Part shown: piece by piece, positions 17,699-25,685 of the stretch
Layout: each line of letters starts with the position of its first letter
How positions within the stretch are numbered: position 1 is the stretch's first letter
The notes under the pieces: model-generated
Databases searched by the model: none
What the model was told of the DNA's origin: nothing
Seen by the model: only the letters and a program-made list of their open reading frames with translations
Source of the DNA: AG25 sp035518815
GTDB lineage: Bacteria; Gemmatimonadota; Gemmatimonadetes; Gemmatimonadales; GWC2-71-9
Direction: 5' to 3'
DNA length: 64,000 nt
NCBI GenBank assembly: GCA_035518815.1
Contig: DATIXG010000114.1
Span: forward strand, 1 to 64,000
Made by a program: the position numbers and the translations under genes

Positions 17699-20612
17699 AC
17701 GCCTCCACCGGCGGACACACGCACACGAGGTTGCGGTCTCCGTACGCGCCGTCCACCCGGCCCACCGACGGCCAGACCTTGAAGCGGCGCGTCGCCGGCG
17801 ACGGGAACGCCGCCCGCTCGCGCGAGTACGGCCGGTCCCATTGGTCGCTGATCAGGTCTTCCAGCGTATGGGGCGCACGGGTGAGCAGGTTGTTGTCCCG
17901 CGGCATCCGTCCCTCTTCGATCTCGCGGATCTCGTCGCGGATCGCGATCATCGCATCGCAGAACCGGTCCAGCTCGGCCTTGGACTCGCTCTCGGTCGGC
18001 TCGATCATCAGCGTGCCCACGACGGGGAAGGACACCGTGGGCGGGTGGAAACCGTAATCGATGATCCGCTTCGCGATGTCCTCGACGTCCACGCCCGCCG
18101 ACTGCTTGAACGGGCGCGTGTCGATGATGCACTCGTGGGCCACCAGGCCGTCCCGGCCGGAATACAGCAGCTCGAAGTGTCCGGCCAGCCGGCGCGCGAT
18201 GTAGTTCGCGTTCAGAATCGCGACCTTCGTGGCTTCGACCAGGCCCTCGCGCCCCATCGCGGCGATATAGGACCAGGAGATCGGCAGGATCGACGCGCTG
18301 CCCCACGGCGCCGCGGCCACGGTCCCGCACGACTGCGAGTGGCCCAGCGGGACCAGCGGGTGGTCGGGAAGGAACGGCGCGAGGTGCGCGGCGGTGCAGA
18401 TCGGCCCCATGCCCGGGCCGCCGCCGCCGTGCGGAATGCAGAAGGTCTTGTGGAGATTCAGGTGGCAGACGTCCACACCCAGGTCTGCCGGGCGGCACAG
18501 CCCGACCTGCGCGTTCATGTTCGCGCCGTCCATGTAGACCTGCCCGCCGTGCTCGTGCACGATGGCGCAGATGTCCCGGATGGACGACTCGAACACGCCG
18601 TGCGTGGACGGATAAGTGACCATGAGCGCGGCGAGCGTATCGCGATGGCGCTCCGCCTTCGCGCGGAGGTCCGCGACGTCGATGTTGCCGTGCGCGTCCG
18701 ACTGCACCACGACCACGTCCAGGCCTGCCATCACCGCGCTCGCGGGATTGGTGCCGTGGGCCGACGTGGGAATGAGGCAGGTGCGCCGGTGCGGGGCCTT
18801 GTTCGCCTGGTGATATGCCCGGATGACGAGCAGTCCCGCGAGCTCGCCCTGCGCGCCGGAATTCGGCTGGAGCGAGACGGCGGGGAAGCCCGTGATCTCG
18901 GTGAGCTGGCTCTCGAGCCTCCGGAACAGCATGTGGTAGCCCTGCACCTGCTCGGATGGCGCGAACGGATGCAGCCGGTTCAACTCCCGCCACGACAGCG
19001 ACACCATCTCGAACGTGGCGTTGAGCTTCATGGTGCAGGAGCCGAGCGGGATCATGGCCCCGGTGAGCGACAGGTCGCGCGCCTCGAGCTGCTTGATATA
19101 GCGCAGCATCTCCGTCTCGGACCGGTAGCGATGGAACACCGGGTGCGTGAGATACGGGGAGGTACGCTTGAACGCGTCGGGGATGGCGGGCTCCGTCTTC
19201 TCGCCCAGGTCCTTCACCATGAACGGCAGGACGTCGTTCAGCGAGAACGCGGTCACGAGGTCCGCCAGGTCGCCCAACGTCGACGACTCGTCGAGCGAGA
19301 TCCCGATGCGTGTCGGCGAGATGGCGCGGAGATTCATGCCGCGCGCGCGCGCGGAGTCGAGCAGTCCCGGCAGGGCCCACCGCTCGACCTCGACGCAGAG
19401 CGTGTCGAAGAAGGCCGAGTGCACCACCTTGTAGCCGAGGCGGCGCAGCGCGGTCGCGAGCAGCGCCGTGAGCGTGTGCACCCGCTCGGCAATGCGGCGC
19501 AGGCCCTCCGGCCCGTGATACACCGCGTACATGCTCGCCACGACAGCGAGCAGCACCTGCGCGGTGCACACGTTGCTGGTCGCCTTTTCGCGCCGGATGT
19601 GCTGCTCGCGGGTCTGGAGCGCCATGCGCAGCGCGGGCCGGCCCGCGGCGTCCTTCGACACGCCGATGATGCGGCCGGGGATGTGGCGCTTGTACTTCTC
19701 GTGCGTCGCGAAAAACGCAGCGTGCGGCCCGCCGAATCCCATCGGCACGCCGAACCGCTGGCTCGAGCCGATGGCGATGTCCGCGCCCCACTCGCCCGGC
19801 GGGACGAGCATGGTGAGCGCGAGCAGGTCGGTCGCGACGGTGACCAGCGCCCCCGCCTTGTGCGCGGCTTCGCACAACGCGCGATGGTCGGCCAGCCTGC
19901 CGTCGGTCGCCGGATACTGCAGCAGCGCACCGATCACGCCCGGCCCGAACTTGAACGTCTCGGGTGCGGCCACCACGACGTCGATGCCGCGGACCGCGGC
20001 GCGCGTACGGACGACGGCAATCGTCTGGGGGTGACACCCGTCCGCCACGAGGTACACGGGCGTCGCGGTCACCTCCGTCACCGCCTGCGTCAGGTGCAGT
20101 GCTTCGGCGGCGGCGGTGGCCTCATCGAGCAGCGACGCATTGGCGATCTCGAGGCCCGTGAGATCCGACACCATGGTCTGGAAGTTGAGCAGCGCTTCGA
20201 GGCGGCCCTGCGCGATCTCCGGCTGATACGGCGTGTAGGCGGTGTACCACCCCGGATTCTCGAGCACGTTGCGCTGGATCACGAGCGGGGTGATGCAGGG
20301 CGAATACCCGAGCCCGATGAAGGAGCGGAAGATGTGGTTCTGCCTCGCCATCCCGCTGAGCGCCTGCAGTACCTCACGCTCGCCGCGCCCGGGCGGCAGC
20401 GCGAGCGGCCGGCGCAGCCGGATGTCCGCCGGAACGACGGCGTCGATGAACTCGTCGAGCGAGCGGTAGCCCAGGAGCTCGACCATGTCCTGAACGTCGG
20501 CGGGGCGGGGACCGATGTGGCGGCCGGCGAAGCGCTCGGCCGGCAGAAGTGCCGTTTCCTCGGCGACCGGTGGCTCGGGTGCGCTGCGCGGCGGGTGTGA
20601 CCGGGTGGCCAG
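17679..20612 (-). CDS. gcvP: Glycine dehydrogenase (decarboxylating), GcvP (P-protein)
   Basis: The PLP enzyme that decarboxylates glycine and passes the aminomethyl group to lipoyl-GcvH. The single-chain P-protein is here about 977 residues, close to the usual 950-960. The active-site block is LNLHKTFCIPHGGGGPGMG, with the PLP lysine; MIPLGSCTMKLNA and HGTNPASAVM are further signatures. The first ATG in frame is at 20486, but the family's conserved N-terminus (ERFAGRHIGPRPADVQDM) is encoded upstream of it. That segment has no ATG, GTG or TTG. The best start is a CTG at 20610-20612, with GGGGAG five bases before it, two bases after the gcvH stop. The gene overlaps the octanoyltransferase gene downstream. 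Confidence 0.93.
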   Translation of the reverse strand: MATRSHPPRSAPEPPVAEETALLPAERFAGRHIGPRPADVQDMVELLGYRSLDEFIDAVVPADIRLRRPLALPPGRGEREVLQALSGMARQNHIFRSFIGLGYSPCITPLVIQRNVLENPGWYTAYTPYQPEIAQGRLEALLNFQTMVSDLTGLEIANASLLDEATAAAEALHLTQAVTEVTATPVYLVADGCHPQTIAVVRTRAAVRGIDVVVAAPETFKFGPGVIGALLQYPATDGRLADHRALCEAAHKAGALVTVATDLLALTMLVPPGEWGADIAIGSSQRFGVPMGFGGPHAAFFATHEKYKRHIPGRIIGVSKDAAGRPALRMALQTREQHIRREKATSNVCTAQVLLAVVASMYAVYHGPEGLRRIAERVHTLTALLATALRRLGYKVVHSAFFDTLCVEVERWALPGLLDSARARGMNLRAISPTRIGISLDESSTLGDLADLVTAFSLNDVLPFMVKDLGEKTEPAIPDAFKRTSPYLTHPVFHRYRSETEMLRYIKQLEARDLSLTGAMIPLGSCTMKLNATFEMVSLSWRELNRLHPFAPSEQVQGYHMLFRRLESQLTEITGFPAVSLQPNSGAQGELAGLLVIRAYHQANKAPHRRTCLIPTSAHGTNPASAVMAGLDVVVVQSDAHGNIDVADLRAKAERHRDTLAALMVTYPSTHGVFESSIRDICAIVHEHGGQVYMDGANMNAQVGLCRPADLGVDVCHLNLHKTFCIPHGGGGPGMGPICTAAHLAPFLPDHPLVPLGHSQSCGTVAAAPWGSASILPISWSYIAAMGREGLVEATKVAILNANYIARRLAGHFELLYSGRDGLVAHECIIDTRPFKQSAGVDVEDIAKRIIDYGFHPPTVSFPVVGTLMIEPTESESKAELDRFCDAMIAIRDEIREIEEGRMPRDNNLLTRAPHTLEDLISDQWDRPYSRERAAFPSPATRRFKVWPSVGRVDGAYGDRNLVCVCPPVEAYEPAVG

Positions 20613-20614
20613 GG

Positions 20615-21004
20615 TTACTCCCCGATGTGTTTCTTGTAGGCGGCGCCAGTGAGCAGGGCGTTCACGTCGGCCTTGTTCTTCAAGCGCAGCTTGATCATCC
20701 AGCCGGCGCCGTAGGGGTCGCGGTTCACGAGCGCCGGATCGCCCGTGAGCGCCGGGTTCACCTCGGTCACCGTCCCCGCCACGGGACAGAACAGCTCCGA
20801 CACGGCTTTCACCGCCTCGATCGTCCCGAACGTCTCGTGGGGGCCGAAGCTCGCGCCGGGCTTGGGCAGCTCGACGTAGACCACGTCGCCCAACTCGCCC
20901 TGTGCGTAGTCAGTGATTCCGACCTGGATGACGTCGCTGGAGTCGGATTGTCTGACGTACTCGTGGTCCTGGGTGTAACGCAGTTCGTCGGGGATGTTCG
21001 ACAT
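20615..21004 (-). CDS. gcvH: Glycine cleavage system H protein
   Basis: 129 residues. The lipoylation site is GTIEAVKAVSEL with the modified lysine at K66; the lead-in DHEYVR and GITDYAQGELGDVVYVELP are standard. It carries the aminomethyl group between the P- and T-proteins. It is the first gene of the gcvH-gcvP-octanoyltransferase operon, directly behind a good promoter. No gcvT is found in this window. Confidence 0.95.
   Translation of the reverse strand: MSNIPDELRYTQDHEYVRQSDSSDVIQVGITDYAQGELGDVVYVELPKPGASFGPHETFGTIEAVKAVSELFCPVAGTVTEVNPALTGDPALVNRDPYGAGWMIKLRLKNKADVNALLTGAAYKKHIGE
20618..20623 (-). promoter_or_regulatory. Ribosome-binding site supporting the CTG start of gcvP
   Basis: GGGGAG on the minus strand, inside the last codons of gcvH, with 5 bases to the CTG at 20612. 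The spacing is optimal and decides the start of gcvP. Confidence 0.55.
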
Positions 21005-21041
21005 GGACGGTGGCTATTCGTGTAGGGTGCGGTAGGGCCGA

Positions 21042-21070
21042 AGGTTACAGATCACGGGAGGGGGTGTCAA
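21042..21070 (-). promoter_or_regulatory. Sigma70-type promoter of the gcvH operon
   Basis: On the minus strand a perfect -35 TTGACA (21065-21070) is followed after exactly 17 bases by TAACCT (21042-21047) as a -10. The gcvH start is 38 bases beyond the -10. No glycine riboswitch is visible in the short leader. Confidence 0.6.
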
Positions 21071-21071
21071 G

Positions 21072-22073
21072 CTAGTCGGTCGGAGGAGGAAACACATCCG
21101 CGCGAGGGGCCAACCCGGCTCCGAGCCCGTCGGCGAGTGCGACGCGCCCGCCACCCCAGGGGCGAAGATCGAGCCGCACGGCCACCGGGTCGGGATCATC
21201 GCTCAGCAGCAGCAGCACCCCCCGCCGGCCCGCGGCCTCCCACCCCGCGCGGGCCGTCGCGCTCGCTCGGGCCGTCGCCACGATGGCGAGCGGCGGCGGG
21301 GTGGCGCTCGTGGCGCGTTCGATCGCCGCCGGCCCCGCCGCGCGCTGCACGACAACTCCCGCGTCCTCGTAGCGGGCGGCGATCGCTCCGAGGGTGGGCG
21401 GCTCGTCCTTGGCGTCGGCGGCGGCGAGCAGCAGTGAGGCCGGCACCCTCGTGATGTTGCCGAGCGCTTGGGCCGCCGCGCGCCGTCGCAGCTCCCGAAA
21501 CACCGTGCGCACCCGCGCCTCGAGCTCCGCCAGCGTGCCCGCGTTCTCGATCACGAACTGGCTACGCTCGCGCTTCTTGGTCGCGGGCATCTGCGCGGCA
21601 AGCATCCGGTCTACGTCGTCGTTCGAGAGGCCGCGCATCGCGCGCAGCCGGGTGCGGCGCAGCGCGTCCGGGGCATCCACGAGCACCACGACTGCGAACT
21701 GGGCGGGGTCGAGCGCCTCGAACAAAAGCGGAATGTCGTTCACCACGAGCGCGTCGCCCCGCTCGAGCGCCTCGCGTTGCAGCTCGTCGCGGCGGCGTTG
21801 CACGGCGGGATGCACGATCGCGTTCAGGGCTTTGAGGGCGACGTCGTCGCCCATGACCTTGGCTCGCAGGGCGGCCCGGTCGAGCGACCCGTCGGGGGCG
21901 AGCACGTCCCGCCCAAACCGCTGGACGATGGCGGCCAGCACCTGGCTGCCGGGCGTCTCCGCCTCGCGCACCAGCTCGTCGGCGTCGATGATCGTGGCTC
22001 CCCAGCGCCGGAAGAGACCGACCACCGTGGACTTCCCGGCGGCGATGTTGCCCGTGAGACCGACGTTGAGCAC
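21072..22073 (-). CDS. coaE: Dephospho-CoA kinase with a C-terminal extension
   Basis: 333 residues starting at GTG (22071-22073). Residues 1-200 are CoaE: P-loop GLTGNIAAGKST (5-16), DADELVRE (about 31-38), NAIVHPAVQRRR, NDIPLLFE and the LID region RLRAMRGLSNDD. It phosphorylates dephospho-CoA, the last step of CoA synthesis. Residues about 205-333 form an extra alanine-rich domain (ASLLLAAADAKDEPPTLG to GVLLLLSDDPDPVAVRLDLR) that typical CoaE of about 200 residues lacks and that I do not recognise. Confidence 0.9.
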   Translation of the reverse strand: MLNVGLTGNIAAGKSTVVGLFRRWGATIIDADELVREAETPGSQVLAAIVQRFGRDVLAPDGSLDRAALRAKVMGDDVALKALNAIVHPAVQRRRDELQREALERGDALVVNDIPLLFEALDPAQFAVVVLVDAPDALRRTRLRAMRGLSNDDVDRMLAAQMPATKKRERSQFVIENAGTLAELEARVRTVFRELRRRAAAQALGNITRVPASLLLAAADAKDEPPTLGAIAARYEDAGVVVQRAAGPAAIERATSATPPPLAIVATARASATARAGWEAAGRRGVLLLLSDDPDPVAVRLDLRPWGGGRVALADGLGAGLAPRADVFPPPTD

Positions 22074-22159
22074 GGGGTTGGGGGCTCGGGGTTAGGGGTT
22101 AGGGGGTGACAAGGTAGTGCTTCGCGACACCACGCACCTAACCCCTAACCCCCAACCCC
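22074..22159. repeat. Inverted heptamer repeat hairpin (copy A) at the coaE start
   Basis: The left arm from 22075 reads GGGTTGG, GGGCTCG, GGGTTAG, GGGTTAG then GGGGTG. The right arm (22135-22159), on the opposite strand, reads GGGTTGG, GGGTTAG, GGGTTAG then GTGCG. The loop is about 26 bases. The architecture is the same as the GGGACGG family elsewhere in the window, with TT in place of AC. It abuts the coaE start codon and so lies in the coaE leader. Confidence 0.75.
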
Positions 22160-22310
22160 AGAAAAGCCTTCTCTCTTGCGTATTTCCGAGGGATATCCCA
22201 ATATGTTGCCCAAGTTATGCGGGTTTTCTCAGGTATCCGAGAGATAATCGGCATGAATACTGAGGTTTCTCGATCCCCCCTTCTTCCCCCTCTACCACAA
22301 GGAGTTTCTA
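22160..22310 (+). promoter_or_regulatory. AT-richer promoter region of the HU gene
   Basis: A clearly AT-richer stretch than its neighbours, with a GGGATATCCC palindrome at 22190-22199 and an imperfect CTCAG/CTGAG dyad nearer the gene. TTGCGT at 22177 with CAATAT 17 bases on is a weak promoter candidate. ACAAGGAGTTTCTA provides the Shine-Dalgarno. Confidence 0.35.
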
Positions 22311-22598
22311 GTGAATAAAGCCGAGCTGACCTCGGCCCTGGCGATGCGGACCAAGATGTCCAAGGCCGACGCCACCCGCACGATCGACGCGTTGTTCGAC
22401 GACAAGGGCATCATCGCCGGAGAGTTGAAGAAGGGCGCAAAGGTACAGATCACCGGGTTCGGCAATTTCGAAGCTCGCAAGCGCGCTGCGCGCGTAGGGC
22501 GGAACCCCAAGACAGGCAGCGCGATCCAGATCAAAGCCTCCATCGCCCCGGCGTTCCGGGCGGGCAAGCAGCTCAAGATGGTGGTGAACAAGAAGTAG
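22311..22598 (+). CDS. HU/IHF-family DNA-binding protein
   Basis: 95 residues from a GTG start with an AAGGAG Shine-Dalgarno. It matches the HU family: MNKAELTSALAM, then LKKGAKVQITGFGNFEARKR and the DNA-binding arm ARVGRNPKTGSAIQIKAS. It is a dimeric nucleoid-associated protein that bends DNA. The DNA-intercalating proline (NPKTG) is present. It stands alone between coaE and a convergent zinc-ribbon gene, with a strong hairpin downstream. Confidence 0.9.
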   Translation: MNKAELTSALAMRTKMSKADATRTIDALFDDKGIIAGELKKGAKVQITGFGNFEARKRAARVGRNPKTGSAIQIKASIAPAFRAGKQLKMVVNKK

Positions 22599-22623
22599 CT
22601 GTCGCTGCAGCACGCTGCACTCA

Positions 22624-22647
22624 CGGGCTGCCCCGCTGGGCAGCCCG
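22624..22647. terminator. Bidirectional hairpin between the HU and zinc-ribbon genes
   Basis: Perfect 10-base arms CGGGCTGCCC (22624-22633) and GGGCAGCCCG (22638-22647) around a CGCT tetraloop, lying between convergent stop codons. A short TTT follows a few bases on. The position and symmetry suit a shared terminator. Confidence 0.65.
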
Positions 22648-22655
22648 TCAGCGTT

Positions 22656-23051
22656 TCAGGAGGGTCCGGGGAAGGTCAGCGTGAGGCCCCGTTGGCATCG
22701 GGCGCACGTGACCGGGGCTGGCGCCTCGCGGCGACGGCCGAGGTCGAAAGTCTGCTCGGCGCCGCAGTCGGGGCACGTGCCGCGCGCGTCGCGAGTCAGC
22801 TCGGCCGTCCCGAGTCGTTCGAAGAATTGATAGATGCCGAACAGGAGGAACCCCGGCACGAGCAGGACGTGCGCCACAGGGATGAACACACACACGGCCG
22901 CCGCGCCCCACGCCTTGCCGAGTCCGGCCCAGGCGCGGCGCCGCCGGGCGCGCCGATCGAACGACAACACGACACACGCGCCTTCCGTGATTCTTCCGCT
23001 GAAGCCGCTCAGCGAAAAGCGCTCAGGGCGGGCCGGATCGGCTGCGGGCAT
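22656..23051 (-). CDS. Zinc-ribbon membrane protein, unknown function
   Basis: 131 residues. A central hydrophobic stretch (AWGAAAVCVFIPVAHVLLV plus the following PGFLLFGIYQFF) suggests one or two membrane segments. The C-terminal third has a four-cysteine ribbon, CPDC and CARC separated by about 20 residues, before FPGPS. No named family. It starts 3 bases after the pseudo-helicase stop, so the two form an operon. Confidence 0.65.
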   Translation of the reverse strand: MPAADPARPERFSLSGFSGRITEGACVVLSFDRRARRRRAWAGLGKAWGAAAVCVFIPVAHVLLVPGFLLFGIYQFFERLGTAELTRDARGTCPDCGAEQTFDLGRRREAPAPVTCARCQRGLTLTFPGPS

Positions 23052-23054
23052 TCT

Positions 23055-24434
23055 TCAGGCGTAACGATCCAGCCGGGCGGCGACGCGGCGGCCGCGCACC
23101 GTCACACCGCCCAGTGCTTGCACCGCGCGTTCCACGACCGACGGGGCGACCTCCACGACGCTGAACGTTTCCCGTACGTCGATGCGACCGATCTGAGATT
23201 TCTCGAGACCGACCTCGCGTATCAACGCCCCGACCAGGTCCTTGGCACCCGCGCGATCCTTCTTCCCGACGTTGAGGAAGACCTTGGTCCAGCTCGGGGG
23301 GGGCGCGGGACGTGGGACGTCGGACGTGGCCCCCTCCGTCCCGCGTCCCACGTCCCCCAGGAGTCCCAGAATCGCCGCGGCCACCTCCGCCGGGTCGTAC
23401 CGTTCGAACAGCGGATCGAGCAGTGCGAGCTCCGCATCGTGCTCGCCCTGTTCGATCCGTCGCCCGATGCGCTCCCGCAGTGCCGCGGCTCGGTCCCGCG
23501 CGCGATCCGCGCTGGAGGAGAGGGCGAGCGGGGCCAGCGGTGCGGCGATCGAGCGGAGGTAGGGAAGCTGGCCTCCCGTGACGAACATGACCGGCGCTCC
23601 GGCGGAGAGCCCCGTGAGCGCGGCAAACTGGGCGCGGGTAGGGAGCGTGAGGCAGATGACCGCATCGCAGGTGGGAAGGGGTGGCGTAATCTCGCCGCCG
23701 TCCCAGACCAGGGGCCGCGCCGGAGCCAGGAGATCGAGCGTATCCCGGAGCAGGGTGGCGCGGTGCTCGGGCAGCGCGGCAGCGACGGCGTATCGGGCCG
23801 GACCCAGAGGCGAGAGCGGTTTGCCGTCGGCGTCGACGGGGAGTTCGCCCACGATTTCGGCGCGCCGCGCGTGGCGCTCGAGGAAGTCGCTCAGGCGGCC
23901 GGGATTCCAGGAGAGCACGATGCGCCGTGCGTCGGGGGCGGCGCCGAGGATGGCGTCGAGCTCGGTCGCGGCGCCCGTCGCGACGGCCTGTTCAGGCCAG
24001 GCGATCACGAGCGTCGGTACGGCCTCGAGCTTGAGCACGGATTGGCCGACCAGGGCCATGAGGTCGGCCGTCGAGCCGGCGAGGGCGTCGGGTGGGTGTG
24101 ACGCCAGCGTCCGGGCGGCGCGAGCGAGGCCGGTGACTGCGTGCACCCGCCAGTCGGGTCGTGCGGCGGCGGCCCAGGCGGCCGCGCAGACTTCATCGGG
24201 GCACGCAATGACGACGGCGGGGCCACTGCTCGGGGCCGGGTGGGGCGACGGCAGCAGGCGCCACAGGTCCCCCGCCTGTTCCGGCGCCGGCGGCGCCACC
24301 ACGACCACATGCCGCCCGCGCTCGAGCGCGGCGCGGCCCTCATCCAGCGTCGTCACACGTGCCTCGATTGTCAAAGAGTTGTCACAGTCCGGCGTGGGGA
24401 TGCTACGTCGCGCGCGACCGGATGGCAACACCAT
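23055..24434 (-). CDS. DbpA-domain protein with a decayed DEAD-box helicase core
   Basis: 459 residues from the ATG at 24432-24434; a GTG at 24353 (VTTLDEGRAAL) is an equally possible start. Residues about 385-459 are a DbpA-type RNA-binding domain (KVFLNVGKKDRAGAKDLVGA to VEVAPSVVERAVQALGG). The N-terminal 350 residues follow the DEAD-box layout, but every ATPase motif is lost. VVVAPPAPEQ replaces the P-loop, LVIAWPEQA stands where the DEAD box should be, and RRIVLSWNPGRL stands for the SAT region. It probably binds structured RNA without unwinding it. A heptamer-repeat hairpin supplies the linker at residues 359-379. Confidence 0.7.
   Translation of the reverse strand: MVLPSGRARRSIPTPDCDNSLTIEARVTTLDEGRAALERGRHVVVVAPPAPEQAGDLWRLLPSPHPAPSSGPAVVIACPDEVCAAAWAAAARPDWRVHAVTGLARAARTLASHPPDALAGSTADLMALVGQSVLKLEAVPTLVIAWPEQAVATGAATELDAILGAAPDARRIVLSWNPGRLSDFLERHARRAEIVGELPVDADGKPLSPLGPARYAVAAALPEHRATLLRDTLDLLAPARPLVWDGGEITPPLPTCDAVICLTLPTRAQFAALTGLSAGAPVMFVTGGQLPYLRSIAAPLAPLALSSSADRARDRAAALRERIGRRIEQGEHDAELALLDPLFERYDPAEVAAAILGLLGDVGRGTEGATSDVPRPAPPPSWTKVFLNVGKKDRAGAKDLVGALIREVGLEKSQIGRIDVRETFSVVEVAPSVVERAVQALGGVTVRGRRVAARLDRYA
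23300..23358. repeat. Inverted heptamer repeat (copy B) inside the DbpA-domain gene
   Basis: Left arm: GGGGCGC, GGGACGT, GGGACGT, CGGACGT then GG (23300-23329). Right arm, opposite strand: GGGACGT, GGGACGC, GGGACGG then AGG (23356 back to 23333). It is in frame and encodes a Gly/Pro-rich linker between the helicase-like part and the RNA-binding domain. Confidence 0.75.
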
Positions 24435-24497
24435 TGCGCGGCCCGCGCGGGCATGGGTATCGTGCCTCGACGTTCACCCGCACGGAGCCGCCCGTCC

Positions 24498-25685
24498 ATG
24501 ACGCAAGGCTTGTCGCCCAACCTGCAGCATCTCGAGACGTCGGCGACGATCGCGATTTCGCAGGAAGCCAAGCGACGCCGCGCGGCGGGCGAGGATGTGA
24601 TCGATCTGGGCGCGGGAGAGCCCGACTTCCCCACGCCGCCCGTCCCGAGCGACGCGGGGATCCGCGCGATCCGCGACGGCAGGACCCACTATCCGGCGAA
24701 CGAAGGCATTCTCGAGCTGCGCGTCGCCGCCGCGAAGCATCTGTCGGTGCTCTCGGGCGGGCGGCCGGTGAACGCCGACAACATCGTGGTGTCGAACGGA
24801 TCCAAGCAGTCGCTCTTCAACGTCTGCTTCACGCTGTTCGGGCCGGGCGACATCGTGGCGATTCCGGCGCCCGCGTGGGTCTCGTATCCCCAGATCGTCT
24901 ACCTGTCGCGCGCGCGGCCCGCCCTGGTGGCCGGCGACGCGGAGTGGAGCCTCAAGGTCGGCGTGCGCGATCTCGAGCGCGTGGTCCCCGGCGCGCGCGG
25001 CCTGATTCTCTGCTCCCCCTGCAATCCCACGGGGGGGGTGTACACGGCGGCGGAGATCCGCGCGATCGCGCAGTGGGCGCTCGAGCGCAAGGTCTGGGTG
25101 ATCGCGGACGAGATCTATCGCCGCATCCATTACGGCCCGGGACCGGCACCGTCGTTCCTCGACTTGCCGGACGAAATGCTCGAGCGCGTCGTGGTCATCT
25201 ACGGCGTGAGCAAGGCGTACGCGATGACGGGCTGGCGGATCGGGCTCGCGCTCGCGCCCGCGAAGATCGCCAAGGCGATGGCGGCGCTCCAGTCGCACAC
25301 CACGACGGGCGCGAACCATCCCGCGCAGTACGCCGCTGCCGCCGCGCTGGGCGACGAGCGCGTCGAGCAGGACGTGCTCCGGATGGTGGCCGAGTTCCGC
25401 AAGCGGCGCGATCTCGTGGTGTCGACCTTCCGGCGGGAGCTGCCCGGGGTCGAGTTCGTGGACCCGCTCGGCGCGTTCTACTTCTTCTTCCGGGTGGACT
25501 CCTTCGGCGGCATCACCGGCACCGAGTTCTGCACGCGGTTGATCACGTCCACCGGCGTCGCCATGGTGCCGGGGTCGGCGTTCGGCGACGACCGCTACGT
25601 GCGGATGTCGTACGCGGCGTCGACGGAGCATATCGGGAAGGCGCTCGAGCGGATCGTCAATTTTGCGAAGAAGCTGGGGGACTAG
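24498..25685 (+). CDS. Class I PLP-dependent aminotransferase (aspartate aminotransferase type)
   Basis: 395 residues from the ATG at 24498. The PLP lysine is K239 in YGVSKAYAMTGWRIG; VIDLGAGEPDFPTP, HYPANEGILELR, CSPCNPTGGVY and ADEIYRRIHY are the other hallmarks of subgroup I-gamma (AspC/thermophilic AAT type). It transfers an amino group from aspartate or a similar donor to 2-oxoglutarate. It is divergent from the DbpA-domain gene. Its TAG stop is immediately followed by the first four-helix-bundle element. Confidence 0.9.
   Translation: MTQGLSPNLQHLETSATIAISQEAKRRRAAGEDVIDLGAGEPDFPTPPVPSDAGIRAIRDGRTHYPANEGILELRVAAAKHLSVLSGGRPVNADNIVVSNGSKQSLFNVCFTLFGPGDIVAIPAPAWVSYPQIVYLSRARPALVAGDAEWSLKVGVRDLERVVPGARGLILCSPCNPTGGVYTAAEIRAIAQWALERKVWVIADEIYRRIHYGPGPAPSFLDLPDEMLERVVVIYGVSKAYAMTGWRIGLALAPAKIAKAMAALQSHTTTGANHPAQYAAAAALGDERVEQDVLRMVAEFRKRRDLVVSTFRRELPGVEFVDPLGAFYFFFRVDSFGGITGTEFCTRLITSTGVAMVPGSAFGDDRYVRMSYAASTEHIGKALERIVNFAKKLGD

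Noticed and set aside
17565..20600. A 1011-codon plus-strand ORF opposite gcvP
   Set aside because: It is antisense to a conserved enzyme; the composition (Arg, His, Val, Glu) is that of a reversed GC-rich gene.
21005..21071. Glycine riboswitch upstream of gcvH
   Set aside because: The leader between the promoter and the start is too short, and the conserved aptamer core is not seen.
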